Part shown: positions 10,201 to 17,513 of the stretch, piece by piece
Numbering within the stretch: the stretch's first letter is position 1
How the letters are laid out: each line of letters opens with the position of its first letter
Assembly: GCF_007747995.1 (NCBI RefSeq)
Contig: NZ_CP036276.1
Span: 186,001-250,000 of the forward strand
DNA: 64,000 bases
Reading direction: 5' to 3'
Source of the DNA: Symmachiella dynata
GTDB lineage: Bacteria > Planctomycetota > Planctomycetia > Planctomycetales > Planctomycetaceae
Program-made: the position numbers and the translations under genes
The notes under the pieces: model-generated
Databases searched by the model: none
Told to the model about the DNA's origin: nothing
What the model saw: only the letters and a program-made list of their open reading frames with translations

Positions 10201-11119
10201 TTCCGAAGGACGTACCGACTCCCGTATCGAAGTCGACAGTATCCATGTAGTAACCGGTCGTCACGATATTGCCTGACGAATCCAAGTCGATTCCTGAAAT
10301 CCCGTCAATGCGGCCGGCACCGAATGTTTCGACCCAGACCATATCGCCGTCACTGTTCATTTTTGCGAGATACGCATCGAAAGAACCGTTCGTGGCGATT
10401 GGTATGATGACCCCAGCAAGCGGGTCGAAGTCCGCTGTCCCGGTGAATGAGCCGGCGGCATAAACGTTGCCGGCAGCGTCGACTTCGAGGTCTGTTCCGG
10501 AAATGAATCCGGCGCCGATGAAGGTATTGCTCCATTCGTATTCGCCGGCAGCATCTAGTTTGAGGACGAATGCATCGGAGGTACTGCCTCCAGCCTTGAT
10601 GTCCGAATCAACGCCGGGATCGAAATCCACGCCGACTGTACCATCGAAGTTTCCAATGACATAAATCTTGCCGCTAGCATCGACCGAAATACTCTGCCCG
10701 GTGTCGTCTCCCGTCCCGCCAAAACTTTTGGCCCACAGAAAGTTTCCATCAGAGTCGTACTTTGCAATGAAGACGTCGCTGCCTCCGTTGCTCACCAAGT
10801 CTGTCACACCGGCCGTCGGATCAAAATCAACAGTCCCGCGAAACTCACCCGTGACATAGACGTTCCCTGCGCTATCGGTATCCAACTCATAACCAACATC
10901 GTCCTGGTTATCGCCAACTCCAAAGGCAAATCCTAGGTCGGCAGACAGGAGCGTCCGTCCTTCCATGCATTCAAAATCTAACCGCCGAAATAGCGCAAGT
11001 TCGCACCGATCCGTACCCAGTCCCATGATTTGCCGCAGGCGCGGAGTTCGCGCATCGGTTGGTAGCCCGATAATGCGTTCCAGCTTGCGGATAAGATGTT
11101 CGCCGATGTTTCCCAACAT
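7268..11119 (-). CDS. Giant surface protein: SBBP-type beta-propeller plus cadherin-like repeats
   Basis: The chosen start is the ATG at 11119, preceded by TTGGGA; a GTG 21 bases upstream is the alternative. The product has about 1283 residues. After a basic amphipathic start comes 'FECMEGRTLLSAD', a motif seen at the N-terminus of large planctomycete exported proteins. About seven SBBP-like blades follow, each with a variant of 'F-x-x-K-x-D-x-x-G-x-x-x-W' and 'D-x-x-G-N-x-x-x-x-G', so a seven-bladed propeller is likely. Three cadherin-like Ig repeats come next, each about 105 residues and opening like 'TSGISDVNTTED'. Two VCBS/cadherin-type domains ('DNDS', 'DGTFSYIPDAGFYG') lead to an acidic C-terminal region with a short hydrophobic stretch near its end. 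It probably acts as a cell-surface adhesin or ligand sensor and is coupled to the downstream CHAT gene. Confidence 0.85.
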   Translation of the reverse strand: MLGNIGEHLIRKLERIIGLPTDARTPRLRQIMGLGTDRCELALFRRLDFECMEGRTLLSADLGFAFGVGDNQDDVGYELDTDSAGNVYVTGEFRGTVDFDPTAGVTDLVSNGGSDVFIAKYDSDGNFLWAKSFGGTGDDTGQSISVDASGKIYVIGNFDGTVGVDFDPGVDSDIKAGGSTSDAFVLKLDAAGEYEWSNTFIGAGFISGTDLEVDAAGNVYAAGSFTGTADFDPLAGVIIPIATNGSFDAYLAKMNSDGDMVWVETFGAGRIDGISGIDLDSSGNIVTTGYYMDTVDFDTGVGTSFGISGADSFDTFVSKFDSDGTFLWVTTTQAAGQNVARDVVVDADDNIVFVGSYTGTVDFDPGVGVASLTSEGGNDIFVTKLDSSGALLWTASMGGEDEDIAYGVDVDANNNVFVVGQYQNTADFNPLGLDIFNLISTASYSAFAVKLNSAGDFQWAATSEGAGDAYAYGIAVDMNGRLLSTGSVFGTTDLDPTASTETVVSSGGSDIFLQVLFDNTPPTTSGISDVNTTEDGADEVVDLFAAFSDNENADADLTYTITGNTNAALFSGLLINGVAGTLTLQFDENAFGSSVITVRATDSDGLYVETTFTVNVAAENDDPTTSGIGDVSVAEDAADTVINLFTAFADVEDSDSTLVYSITGNTNAGLFSGINIDGGAGTLTLSYAANAFGTGLITVRATDTEGQFIETTFTVTVAPENDTPTTVGIANITVLEDSLLNHIDLFDAFADVEDADTALNYTVTNNTNPLLFSDISIDPVTGKLSVNLASNQFGTSDITIRAIDTGGEWVDTTFRITVISQNDIPVSDNDSYQLWQNSRLDTNNSVLDNDSDVESSDLQAVLVRGAAHGRVILASDGTFSYIPDAGFYGVDQFTYAASDGSALSETSTVTLSVARMPTAEGDDFAVIANTPLLVSDGGVLNNDSPADGDIGQVELVSGPAHGTVRLYANGEFLYTPDADYVGQDSFSYRVVGSDSTSAAAAVTIDVQPPPLVLNDAETGIENPFDSTNELINSSQAAAAISDAVAAQTSSQAPHLNSVTDTDESNYFVFHGSDNDLGLYSLTGGGVTDPQLVGQFTDAHSDAPLGDVDAAGGNGALVADSNNAMQLRTGSWAVPVDDDLLLNSAYFEGDESAFVFDRIIEQSSTAQNSDTVNPEDVQPGILAESDAKLVQSVPAMVPWQLPEGDESPHTGDETWITSPVPAEDSESYFGSGDELSSTHVDQSVLAVIATTIAAGHVSHRKSTQQRKAASKHRFSPPLNENPKS

Positions 11120-11233
11120 AGTGGTTCCCAAGAATGGCACCGAAGACCGTTTGAAATTCAGTTCTTCCTTGAAACAAATTGAGGAGTCATTGCTCAGAGT
11201 AACGAGCCGATTATGAAACGAATTGCGAACGGG

Positions 11234-12013
11234 TCATTCGCGACTCGACAAGGGAATCGACAAAAACAGGTCGGGTTTCACTTTGTCATCGTAGGAACCG
11301 ACGACCACCGTCTTGCCGGTATGGCCCGGTTTGGTTTTGGGTTGCCAGGACATACCTCGCAATCGAATCCGCGGTCCGCTCAGGTCCCGCCGCTGCGGCC
11401 GGCCCTTTCCTGGGTTCACATTCATGGCCGTGTTAAAAACGCGGTCTTGCTGTTTCTTCAGCTGCGAGCGTTGGCTTTCGGTCAATTGTGCCGGTTCGGT
11501 GAAAGCTTCGGTGGACGTCAGCTCCGGCCGTTTTTCAGGTGTCGCGAAGACCATCAGGCGTTCAATCCCCAGTGGGGGCGTGACTTCAAAATAGCCATCT
11601 TGCGGAATCGTCAGCGGCTTGCCCGGCTCCAAACGTGGAACATATCCAGCTGAATCATGCCGGTCGGGCACCAAAAAACTCCGCAGCCCGTTGTTTGATT
11701 CATGAAACACGTACAGAAACAATTCCGTATCGGCTTCGACAACCAAGCGAAACTCCTGCCCTAATTGGAAGGTGTGTTTCGCTTCGTCGACGGCCGATTC
11801 GCTGCCATCCTCGTTGCGGAGTATGATCGAATATCGCAAAGATGTGATCCGCTTCAGGCCCGTTGTCGATAGACTTTCGCCGATGACCTTGCCATCGCTG
11901 TCGACTTGGCGGCGCGGCGCAGCTGTGTTGGGTGAACTGTCATCAGCGAATGCGCTGAGGGCGGATCCAGCACTAATTACAACAATCCACAGTGTGACAA
12001 AGTAGCGAATCAT
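11234..12013 (-). CDS. Exported DUF4384-domain protein
   Basis: Translation probably starts at the ATG at 12013 ('MIRYFVTLW'), because that gives a clean signal peptide cut near 'SAFADDSS'; a GTG 75 bases upstream is in frame. The mature protein of about 235 residues contains a DUF4384-like beta-sandwich ('FQLGQEFRLVVEADTE', then 'LFLYVFHESNNGLRSFLVP'). DUF4384 commonly accompanies bacterial caspase-like proteins and Ser/Thr kinases; its biochemical role is unknown. The gene begins 17 bases after the kinase gene ends. The kinase carries a similar domain at its own C-terminus, so the two probably act together across the membrane. Confidence 0.75.
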   Translation of the reverse strand: MIRYFVTLWIVVISAGSALSAFADDSSPNTAAPRRQVDSDGKVIGESLSTTGLKRITSLRYSIILRNEDGSESAVDEAKHTFQLGQEFRLVVEADTELFLYVFHESNNGLRSFLVPDRHDSAGYVPRLEPGKPLTIPQDGYFEVTPPLGIERLMVFATPEKRPELTSTEAFTEPAQLTESQRSQLKKQQDRVFNTAMNVNPGKGRPQRRDLSGPRIRLRGMSWQPKTKPGHTGKTVVVGSYDDKVKPDLFLSIPLSSRE

Positions 12014-12030
12014 GTTGGTACTTCCCCTGT

Positions 12031-14085
12031 TCAATTCTCGGTGCTCCGGTTCACGACATGCAACGGGACTGTTTTTCTGGCCCACCACGTTGCCGGCGGG
12101 ATTGGGGGTTTGGTGAACGGGTAGGATTCTCCCGTCTTCAATTTTTGAATCACGTTTTGAAAAATTGACGGCTTGGCAAACGCCGCTTCCAAGTTGTGCT
12201 GATCACTTTTTGTGTACCTGGCGCCGAACTGGCCTTGGACAAAACCGTCCCGCTTTTCGAAATACAGCGGAGCAGCAGAACTCGGACGTTGCGGCGCTCC
12301 TTGCAATGGATCACTTTCGGTGAGATACAACACCACCAAATCGTCACCTGCTGACGCGGCACTCGGTTCAAAGGCAGTCAGCCAACGTCCCGATTCAAGC
12401 GGTTCGGTCCAATGAAATTGAAACAAGTTGCCGTCGCTGCCAAAGACAAGCATCGTGAGATAGCCGCTATGGGGCGCACGGACGCGGATCGTGGCAAATT
12501 CATCCGGTTGAGGATTATCGTCGTCATCGACAAACACTGTTTCGGATGGTTTGCCGGCGACCAGCATTTGAACGTCCAAGTTGCTGTCGTGCCGCAATTG
12601 CGGGGCCGATTGAAGTTCCGTCAGCCATTGAGCCGTGTGCAGAAAGCTGTCGTTGTTGTAAGCTGCGAGCACTTTTGCTTCGTCATCCGCAGCATATGCG
12701 GGAATCATGGGTGTTGCGAGATTCTCAAATGGGCGTCCCGACAACTCATCGCCCTGCGGAGCACGTGCGGCTGGCTGAGTTGCAGAGGAATGTTGCCAGC
12801 CCGCCGCAGCCACCACCGCCAATGCTCCCATAATCCCCGCGATTAAAGCAAAAACTCGGACCTTGTGTTTCTGATCGCCCGTGTCGGCCAACGGCGATGC
12901 GGTAATGCGATTGGCAAAGGGCAACAACGCCGCAATCACTTCGGCACACGATTGATAGCGGTCCTGTGGGTAGTGCGCCAGCATGCGGCGAATGACTGCC
13001 GACAGTTCCTGGGGAACATCCTCGCGAAAGTCGGTCGCATTGGGCCGCGGTGCACTCACCACGGCGCACAGCAGCTCTTCGCGCGTCTCACTCACAAACG
13101 GCATCCGCCCGGTCAGCATGTAGAACAAAGTACAACCTAAGCTGTAAATGTCCGCTGCCGCCGTCACGCTCTGCGCATCGGCCCATTGTTCGGGGGCCAT
13201 CACTTCGGGGGTGCCTAAGGAGACCGCCCCTTGGGTCAGTTGTGACGAACTGCTGCGCTTCGTCGATTCCGGATCCCGCAGTTGCGCAATTCCCAAATCG
13301 AGAACCTTCAACCCGCCATCCGGCGTGACCATGATGTTGGCCGGTTTGATATCGCGATGGATCACGCCGCGCTCATGCGCGTGTGCCAAGACTTCGGCGA
13401 CGGTGATCACCGAATCAATCGCCATCCCGATCGACATCTCACCGCCGTCACTGTAAAGTTCCTCGACATACTGTTTGAGGTTTCGTCCACGAACGTATTC
13501 GATCGCAATAAATTGAACGTCCCGGTCGTGCCCCGCGTGGAAAATGGTCGTGAGATGTGCGTGTTGCAGTTGCGCCAGCAGTTGTGCTTCCCGTTGAAAG
13601 CGTTCCATGTTCAAGCTGGCATCCGACTGTCCCGTTCCGGTGGCGGTCTGAATCGTCTTGATCGCTTCCAGACGCGGCAAACGTGTGTTACGGGCTTTGA
13701 ACACATCTCCCATCCCGCCGCTGCCCAGTTTTTCCAGCAGGATATAGTGGTCCAACCACAAATCCTCGGGCTTGCCCGCCATCGTTTTTTGTGCCTGAAA
13801 CGACGTCAGTACCGGAAACCGTTCCTCGGACCCGGAATTCCAACTTGCATCCATCAATTGCAATTGCGCGAGAATGGGGACCAAGTCCTCCGCTGAACCA
13901 GCTGCCTCGGCAGCTGCATCCCATTCCTCCAGCGTCACTAACTGCAGATCAATGAGTTTTTGTTTCGCCAAAGCGGCTTCGAGAATCGGGCGCGTATCGA
14001 TAGCAACGGCCACCGTCGAATCGGCGGCGATGAGTTGCGATTCATCACTTTGTGGAGAAATTGCGTTGTCGATAACGGCAGCCAC
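12031..14085 (-). CDS. Membrane Ser/Thr protein kinase with a DUF4384-like extracytoplasmic domain
   Basis: This protein has 684 residues. An N-terminal region of about 100 residues precedes a complete PknB-type kinase domain (about 110-390). Visible elements are the glycine loop 'LEKLGSGGMGDVF', ATP-binding Lys143 in 'LEAIK', the catalytic loop 'HRDIKPANIM' with Asp245, 'DLG' in place of DFG, and 'GTPEVMAPEQW' in the activation segment. A single membrane segment lies near 408-428 ('LIAGIMGALAVVAAAGW'). The outer part (about 500-610) resembles DUF4384 ('ATIRVRAPHSGYLTMLVFGSDGNLF'). The enzyme phosphorylates Ser/Thr and may read an envelope signal through its outer domain. It heads a minus-strand cluster with DUF4384, propeller and CHAT-TPR genes. 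Confidence 0.93.
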   Translation of the reverse strand: MAAVIDNAISPQSDESQLIAADSTVAVAIDTRPILEAALAKQKLIDLQLVTLEEWDAAAEAAGSAEDLVPILAQLQLMDASWNSGSEERFPVLTSFQAQKTMAGKPEDLWLDHYILLEKLGSGGMGDVFKARNTRLPRLEAIKTIQTATGTGQSDASLNMERFQREAQLLAQLQHAHLTTIFHAGHDRDVQFIAIEYVRGRNLKQYVEELYSDGGEMSIGMAIDSVITVAEVLAHAHERGVIHRDIKPANIMVTPDGGLKVLDLGIAQLRDPESTKRSSSSQLTQGAVSLGTPEVMAPEQWADAQSVTAAADIYSLGCTLFYMLTGRMPFVSETREELLCAVVSAPRPNATDFREDVPQELSAVIRRMLAHYPQDRYQSCAEVIAALLPFANRITASPLADTGDQKHKVRVFALIAGIMGALAVVAAAGWQHSSATQPAARAPQGDELSGRPFENLATPMIPAYAADDEAKVLAAYNNDSFLHTAQWLTELQSAPQLRHDSNLDVQMLVAGKPSETVFVDDDDNPQPDEFATIRVRAPHSGYLTMLVFGSDGNLFQFHWTEPLESGRWLTAFEPSAASAGDDLVVLYLTESDPLQGAPQRPSSAAPLYFEKRDGFVQGQFGARYTKSDQHNLEAAFAKPSIFQNVIQKLKTGESYPFTKPPIPPATWWARKTVPLHVVNRSTEN

Positions 14086-14638
14086 TGCTGAAACCTCTGG
14101 GTTGACGAATAAGTCTGACCGTGGTTTGCAAAAAAGTCGGCAATCCGTTCGCCCTAATCGATCTCGAACGAGAACGGTCCACGTTGCGCAAGCATGAACC
14201 GCAGTGAAACCCTAGGTTGCGTTTGGTGACCTGTCAAAAATGCCCGCCCGACCCTCGCACATATGGCTGGCCTTCGTTTCCGCAGCATTGGTGGAACGGT
14301 CCCTATCGTCACAACCCGCATCGCGCGAACTGCCGGCGTCTGCTCGTGTCGTTCACTTAGCCACCGGTGCAACTTTGCCAATGCGGTTTGTAACTCTTGC
14401 CGAATTGGCGGTTCGAGATGGACTGAGATAGGAGCCGCGCGATCCGCAGCGCGGGAATTTGCACAATTGCAACCGAATATGAATTCGATGGTTGCGGCGG
14501 ACGGGTTGCCCCAGCAACGGATTTTGGCCGTATTTGGCATTTGTCTTGCGTATGCCAATGGCGTGACAGGACGTGACGCTTCGTCTGTTCACGAGCTAAA
14601 ACAATCAATCGCAATCATGACCAGGGGGGAACCTGAGA
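14086..14638 (+). other. Intergenic region with no supported gene
   Basis: This stretch of about 550 bases lies upstream of the minus-strand kinase gene. The short open frames on both strands lack recognisable domains and ribosome-binding sites. It presumably holds the promoter of the kinase cluster. Confidence 0.5.
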
Positions 14639-14878
14639 ATGTCCGCGTGCTTTAATAAAAATCCGCAAAAAACAGCCTGCGATACAGAAACATCGCAGGC
14701 AATCTGCCGAACATCCACCGTAAAAGCGACCGTGGATGCCATTGTTGACGACATGGCGCGGCGCCGCGTCGACCTATCACAGGTCACGCTCGACGAGATG
14801 AAAGGGTATCTCACCACGGCGCTGCGGCGGTGCGACAAATCCGCAACCGCCATGCGCCGTCCGAAATGTGTGACATGA
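14639..14878 (+). CDS. Possible small hypothetical protein (79 residues)
   Basis: An ATG follows a good purine-rich site (AGGGGGGAA, about 7 bases upstream) and opens a 79-residue frame ending 11 bases before the convergent NHL gene. The product is hydrophilic with several Cys, Arg and Lys, and I recognise no family. Its 5' part contains a strong minus-strand terminator hairpin (14667-14700) that belongs to the NHL operon. This lowers the odds that the frame is a conserved gene. Confidence 0.3.
   Translation: MSACFNKNPQKTACDTETSQAICRTSTVKATVDAIVDDMARRRVDLSQVTLDEMKGYLTTALRRCDKSATAMRRPKCVT
14667..14700 (-). terminator. Rho-independent terminator of the SDR/pterin dehydratase/NHL operon
   Basis: A perfect 9-bp stem (14675-14683 with 14692-14700, sequence GCCTGCGAT) with an 8-base loop is followed on the minus strand by six U residues (A6 at 14667-14672 on the plus strand). 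It lies about 190 bases past the stop of the minus-strand NHL gene. Confidence 0.8.
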
Positions 14879-14889
14879 TTAGCGTCCGG

Positions 14890-15942
14890 CTATTTACTTT
14901 TAGCCGGGGCACGCTGGGTCACCGGGACGAATTTTTGCGCCCGTTCACCGTAGATGTCGCCCACATACAAATTGCCCTGCGAATCCTGCGCAATACAGTG
15001 CACACCGACCGCTTCGCCCGGCTTTAGCCGTGAGACGTCCGGTTTGTCTTTGTTCTCGCCGATGTCGCCCAGCGGGATCGACCAGACTTGTTGGACGCGG
15101 CCATCGGTGTTGAAACGCATGAACAATTGGTCCTTGTATTCCGGCGCTTTGCCGTCCCGTACCCACCAATGGGGTGACGATCCACAGACCCAGATTTCAT
15201 CTTTCTTGTTAATCGAAATCCCCCAAGGCATGATCAAATTCGACCATTGATCAACCAGTTCACCCTCCTGCGTGAAGATCTGAATCCGCGCGCTATTGCG
15301 ATCGGCGACGTACAGCAAGCCTTTGGAGTCGAGTTGAATCGCGTGCGGCAAGACAAACTTGCCCGGTTCCGTACCGTAGCTACCCCAGGCCTTCACAAAT
15401 TGGCCATCCTTATCGAAATGCACGATGCGACGATTCCCGTAACCATCGGTAACGAAAATATCTCCTTTGGGCGTAATCACCATATCGGTCGGCATATTGA
15501 AATGCAGCTCATCATCCCCTTTTTCACCGCGGACGCCGAGCGTCTGTAGCAGTTCTCCTTCGGGAGTAAATTTCTGCACGACATGCAAACCAAAGTCGGC
15601 CACCCAGATGTTCCCGTCGGGACCGATCCGCAATTGGTGCGGGTTAAGGAATCGATCCTTTCCCCAGGAACGGACGAATTCGCCACTGGCCGAATAGACC
15701 TGAACCGGATCGGGACCTTTGCGAAAGAACCACACCTGATCCTTGTCATCGACTGCTAACCCGGAGACCCAACCAGCACCGCTAATCGTCTCCGGCCGTT
15801 GTGGCCATGCGGGGTCGACATCGTATTCGGTGATCGTCGGGGTCACCGCATGCGTCGGATTCTGCGCAGCTGCTTGGCCAACAAACAGAGACGATGCTGC
15901 CAATGCCAACATCAACGGAACAGCGGAATAGAAATGATTCAT
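14890..15942 (-). CDS. Exported NHL-repeat beta-propeller protein
   Basis: The start is set at the ATG at 15942 ('MNHFYSAVPLML'), which gives a typical signal peptide ending near 'AAAQNP'; an upstream in-frame extension of 28 residues has no export features. The 350-residue product consists of NHL repeats ('PHQLRIGPDGNIWVADFG', 'PTDMVITPKGDIFVTDGYG', 'PHAIQLDSKGLLYVADR'), a six-bladed propeller fold. It resembles the peptidyl-alpha-hydroxyglycine alpha-amidating lyase-like group, but the exact activity cannot be read from sequence. It is the last gene of an apparent three-gene operon, 87 bases after the pterin dehydratase gene, and a terminator follows. Confidence 0.85.
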   Translation of the reverse strand: MNHFYSAVPLMLALAASSLFVGQAAAQNPTHAVTPTITEYDVDPAWPQRPETISGAGWVSGLAVDDKDQVWFFRKGPDPVQVYSASGEFVRSWGKDRFLNPHQLRIGPDGNIWVADFGLHVVQKFTPEGELLQTLGVRGEKGDDELHFNMPTDMVITPKGDIFVTDGYGNRRIVHFDKDGQFVKAWGSYGTEPGKFVLPHAIQLDSKGLLYVADRNSARIQIFTQEGELVDQWSNLIMPWGISINKKDEIWVCGSSPHWWVRDGKAPEYKDQLFMRFNTDGRVQQVWSIPLGDIGENKDKPDVSRLKPGEAVGVHCIAQDSQGNLYVGDIYGERAQKFVPVTQRAPAKSK

Positions 15943-16029
15943 AGAGACGATTCCTGGTGTTGAAAGGCTGTCGGGTGCGTCGCGACGCACCCGACAATGT
16001 TTATTGAGTCGGCAATCAAAATCCAACCG

Positions 16030-16374
16030 TCAATGCACCCATGTTTTCGGGTACCCGTCAAACGGCGAATCCTCGCCCGGTTTCCAGAGGACAATCTCGT
16101 CAATGCGTTTCGCCAGTGCAATGTCCAATTGCGTGATGCCTTTCACGCGATGCGTCTGCAGTTTGACGATCACTTGTGCATACCCCAGCGCCAAATCGGG
16201 GTGATGATAGGCGGCATCGGCGAGATAGCCGATTGTGTTGGCCAGCATCAATGTGTGTGACCAGCCGGGGGTTTTGTATAGCCGGCGAATCCAACCATCG
16301 CGGTATTCCCACTCGGGCATTGATTGCAGCGTCTGTTTGATTTCTTCGTCGGACAATTGAACGTAATCGGGCAT
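16030..16374 (-). CDS. phhB: Pterin-4a-carbinolamine dehydratase family protein
   Basis: This 114-residue protein has the full length of the PCD/DCoH family. The enzyme dehydrates 4a-hydroxytetrahydrobiopterin so the pterin cofactor of aromatic amino-acid hydroxylases can be recycled. The signature is clear: 'WEYRDGWIRR', then 'GYLADAAYHHPDL' with His57-His58, and 'VKLQTHRVKGITQLDIALAKRID' with the third active-site His at about 75. An AAAGGAAAAGG site precedes the ATG. The gene starts 25 bases after an SDR gene and is probably co-transcribed with it. No aromatic hydroxylase gene is nearby, so its partner must lie elsewhere or it has another role, as in molybdopterin-linked relatives. Confidence 0.92.
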   Translation of the reverse strand: MPDYVQLSDEEIKQTLQSMPEWEYRDGWIRRLYKTPGWSHTLMLANTIGYLADAAYHHPDLALGYAQVIVKLQTHRVKGITQLDIALAKRIDEIVLWKPGEDSPFDGYPKTWVH

Positions 16375-16399
16375 GGCCTTTTCCTTTCAGATTCTGGAG

Positions 16400-17173
16400 C
16401 TATCGAATGGCCCCTCCGTTGGCGGCGATGACTTGTCCCGTGATGTAGTCGGCATCGCGCGAAACCAAAAAACGGGCCAGTTTGGCAATATCTTCCGGCG
16501 TGCCCCACCGCTGCAGCGGCGTTTCTGCAATTACTCGTGCTTGCCACGTCTCGCTCGCATGATCACCCCAGGCGGTTTGAATCCATCCCGGCGCAATGCA
16601 GTTCACGCGGACTTGCGGTGCGACACTGACCGCTAATGAACGGGTGAAACCCATTACCGCATTTTTCGCTGTCGCAAACAACTCTCCACTGTCCCCCTCC
16701 ATACCTCGGTCCGCCTGATCCCAACCGATATTGAGAATCACGCCGTGACCCACCTCCTGCATACGGCGACCAACCTCTTTGCCAATCAGCACCGCCGATC
16801 GCACATCAACGTCCAGCAACCGTTGTAACTTTTCGCCATAGTCCAACGTTGCTCCATCACCCGTCAATAGATCCACACCGGCATTGTTGATCCAGATGTC
16901 GATGCCGTTCCAGTGACTCCAAGCTGCGTCGATTAGCCTCTGTGCGGAATCGGGCTCTCCTACATCAGCGGAAAGCAGATGAGCTTCGCCGCCGGACGAC
17001 TGAATCTCCTCACACACTACAGTTGCCGCCTCCAGTGATTGACGGCAATGCACAATGGTCCGCGCTCCCCCGCGCGCCAACTCCAAAGCAATCGCACGGC
17101 CGATGCCTGTCGACGCACCGGTCACGATCGCCCGTAGCGAGGATAAATCCGCGAATTGTTTCCCGTCTGTCAT
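16400..17173 (-). CDS. SDR-family protein lacking the usual catalytic Tyr and Ser
   Basis: This 257-residue protein has the classical short-chain dehydrogenase fold: the NAD(P) loop TGASTGIG at 18-25, 'INNAGVD' near 95, and a C-terminal 'YITGQVIAANGG'. In normal family members the active site is Ser...Tyr-x-x-x-Lys. Here the motif reads F-A-T-A-K (Phe166, Lys170), and the Ser strand reads 'LNIGWDQAD' instead of 'NISS'. The DNA codon is TTT and unambiguous. The protein may therefore bind cofactor without ordinary reductase chemistry, or use different residues. It heads the operon with the pterin dehydratase gene, for which a pterin- or ketone-related role is possible but unproven. Confidence 0.88.
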   Translation of the reverse strand: MTDGKQFADLSSLRAIVTGASTGIGRAIALELARGGARTIVHCRQSLEAATVVCEEIQSSGGEAHLLSADVGEPDSAQRLIDAAWSHWNGIDIWINNAGVDLLTGDGATLDYGEKLQRLLDVDVRSAVLIGKEVGRRMQEVGHGVILNIGWDQADRGMEGDSGELFATAKNAVMGFTRSLAVSVAPQVRVNCIAPGWIQTAWGDHASETWQARVIAETPLQRWGTPEDIAKLARFLVSRDADYITGQVIAANGGAIR

Positions 17174-17513
17174 TCCCGCACCGTAAAAAAACGCCTGTTA
17201 GTTCCGAATTTGTTCAAACAATCAATCAACATGGAGTGAAATCAAACGAGTCCCCCGAAGGGGTTCGTCATCGTAGCCTAGGGTAAGCGGCAACGCCGCG
17301 CCACCCTTGGATAATGGCTTCGTGACGATTGTCCTTGCTCGTCCCCTCGATCGGTCGTCCATCCCACCCCACTCTACATGCGACGCCTTCCCCATGTCCA
17401 TCGAATCCACTTTCCGCCGGTCTGGTGGCAGGGTTGAACCGCAGTGCGCCTCAGAGTAGAAGTGTGGTAGTGACATCGTGAATTTTTACTCAGAGATCCA
17501 AGGAACCCTGCCC
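17174..17513 (+). other. Divergent intergenic region
   Basis: About 340 bases separate the minus-strand SDR operon from the plus-strand sialate esterase. I see no gene or RNA structure. It should carry both promoters. Confidence 0.5.
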
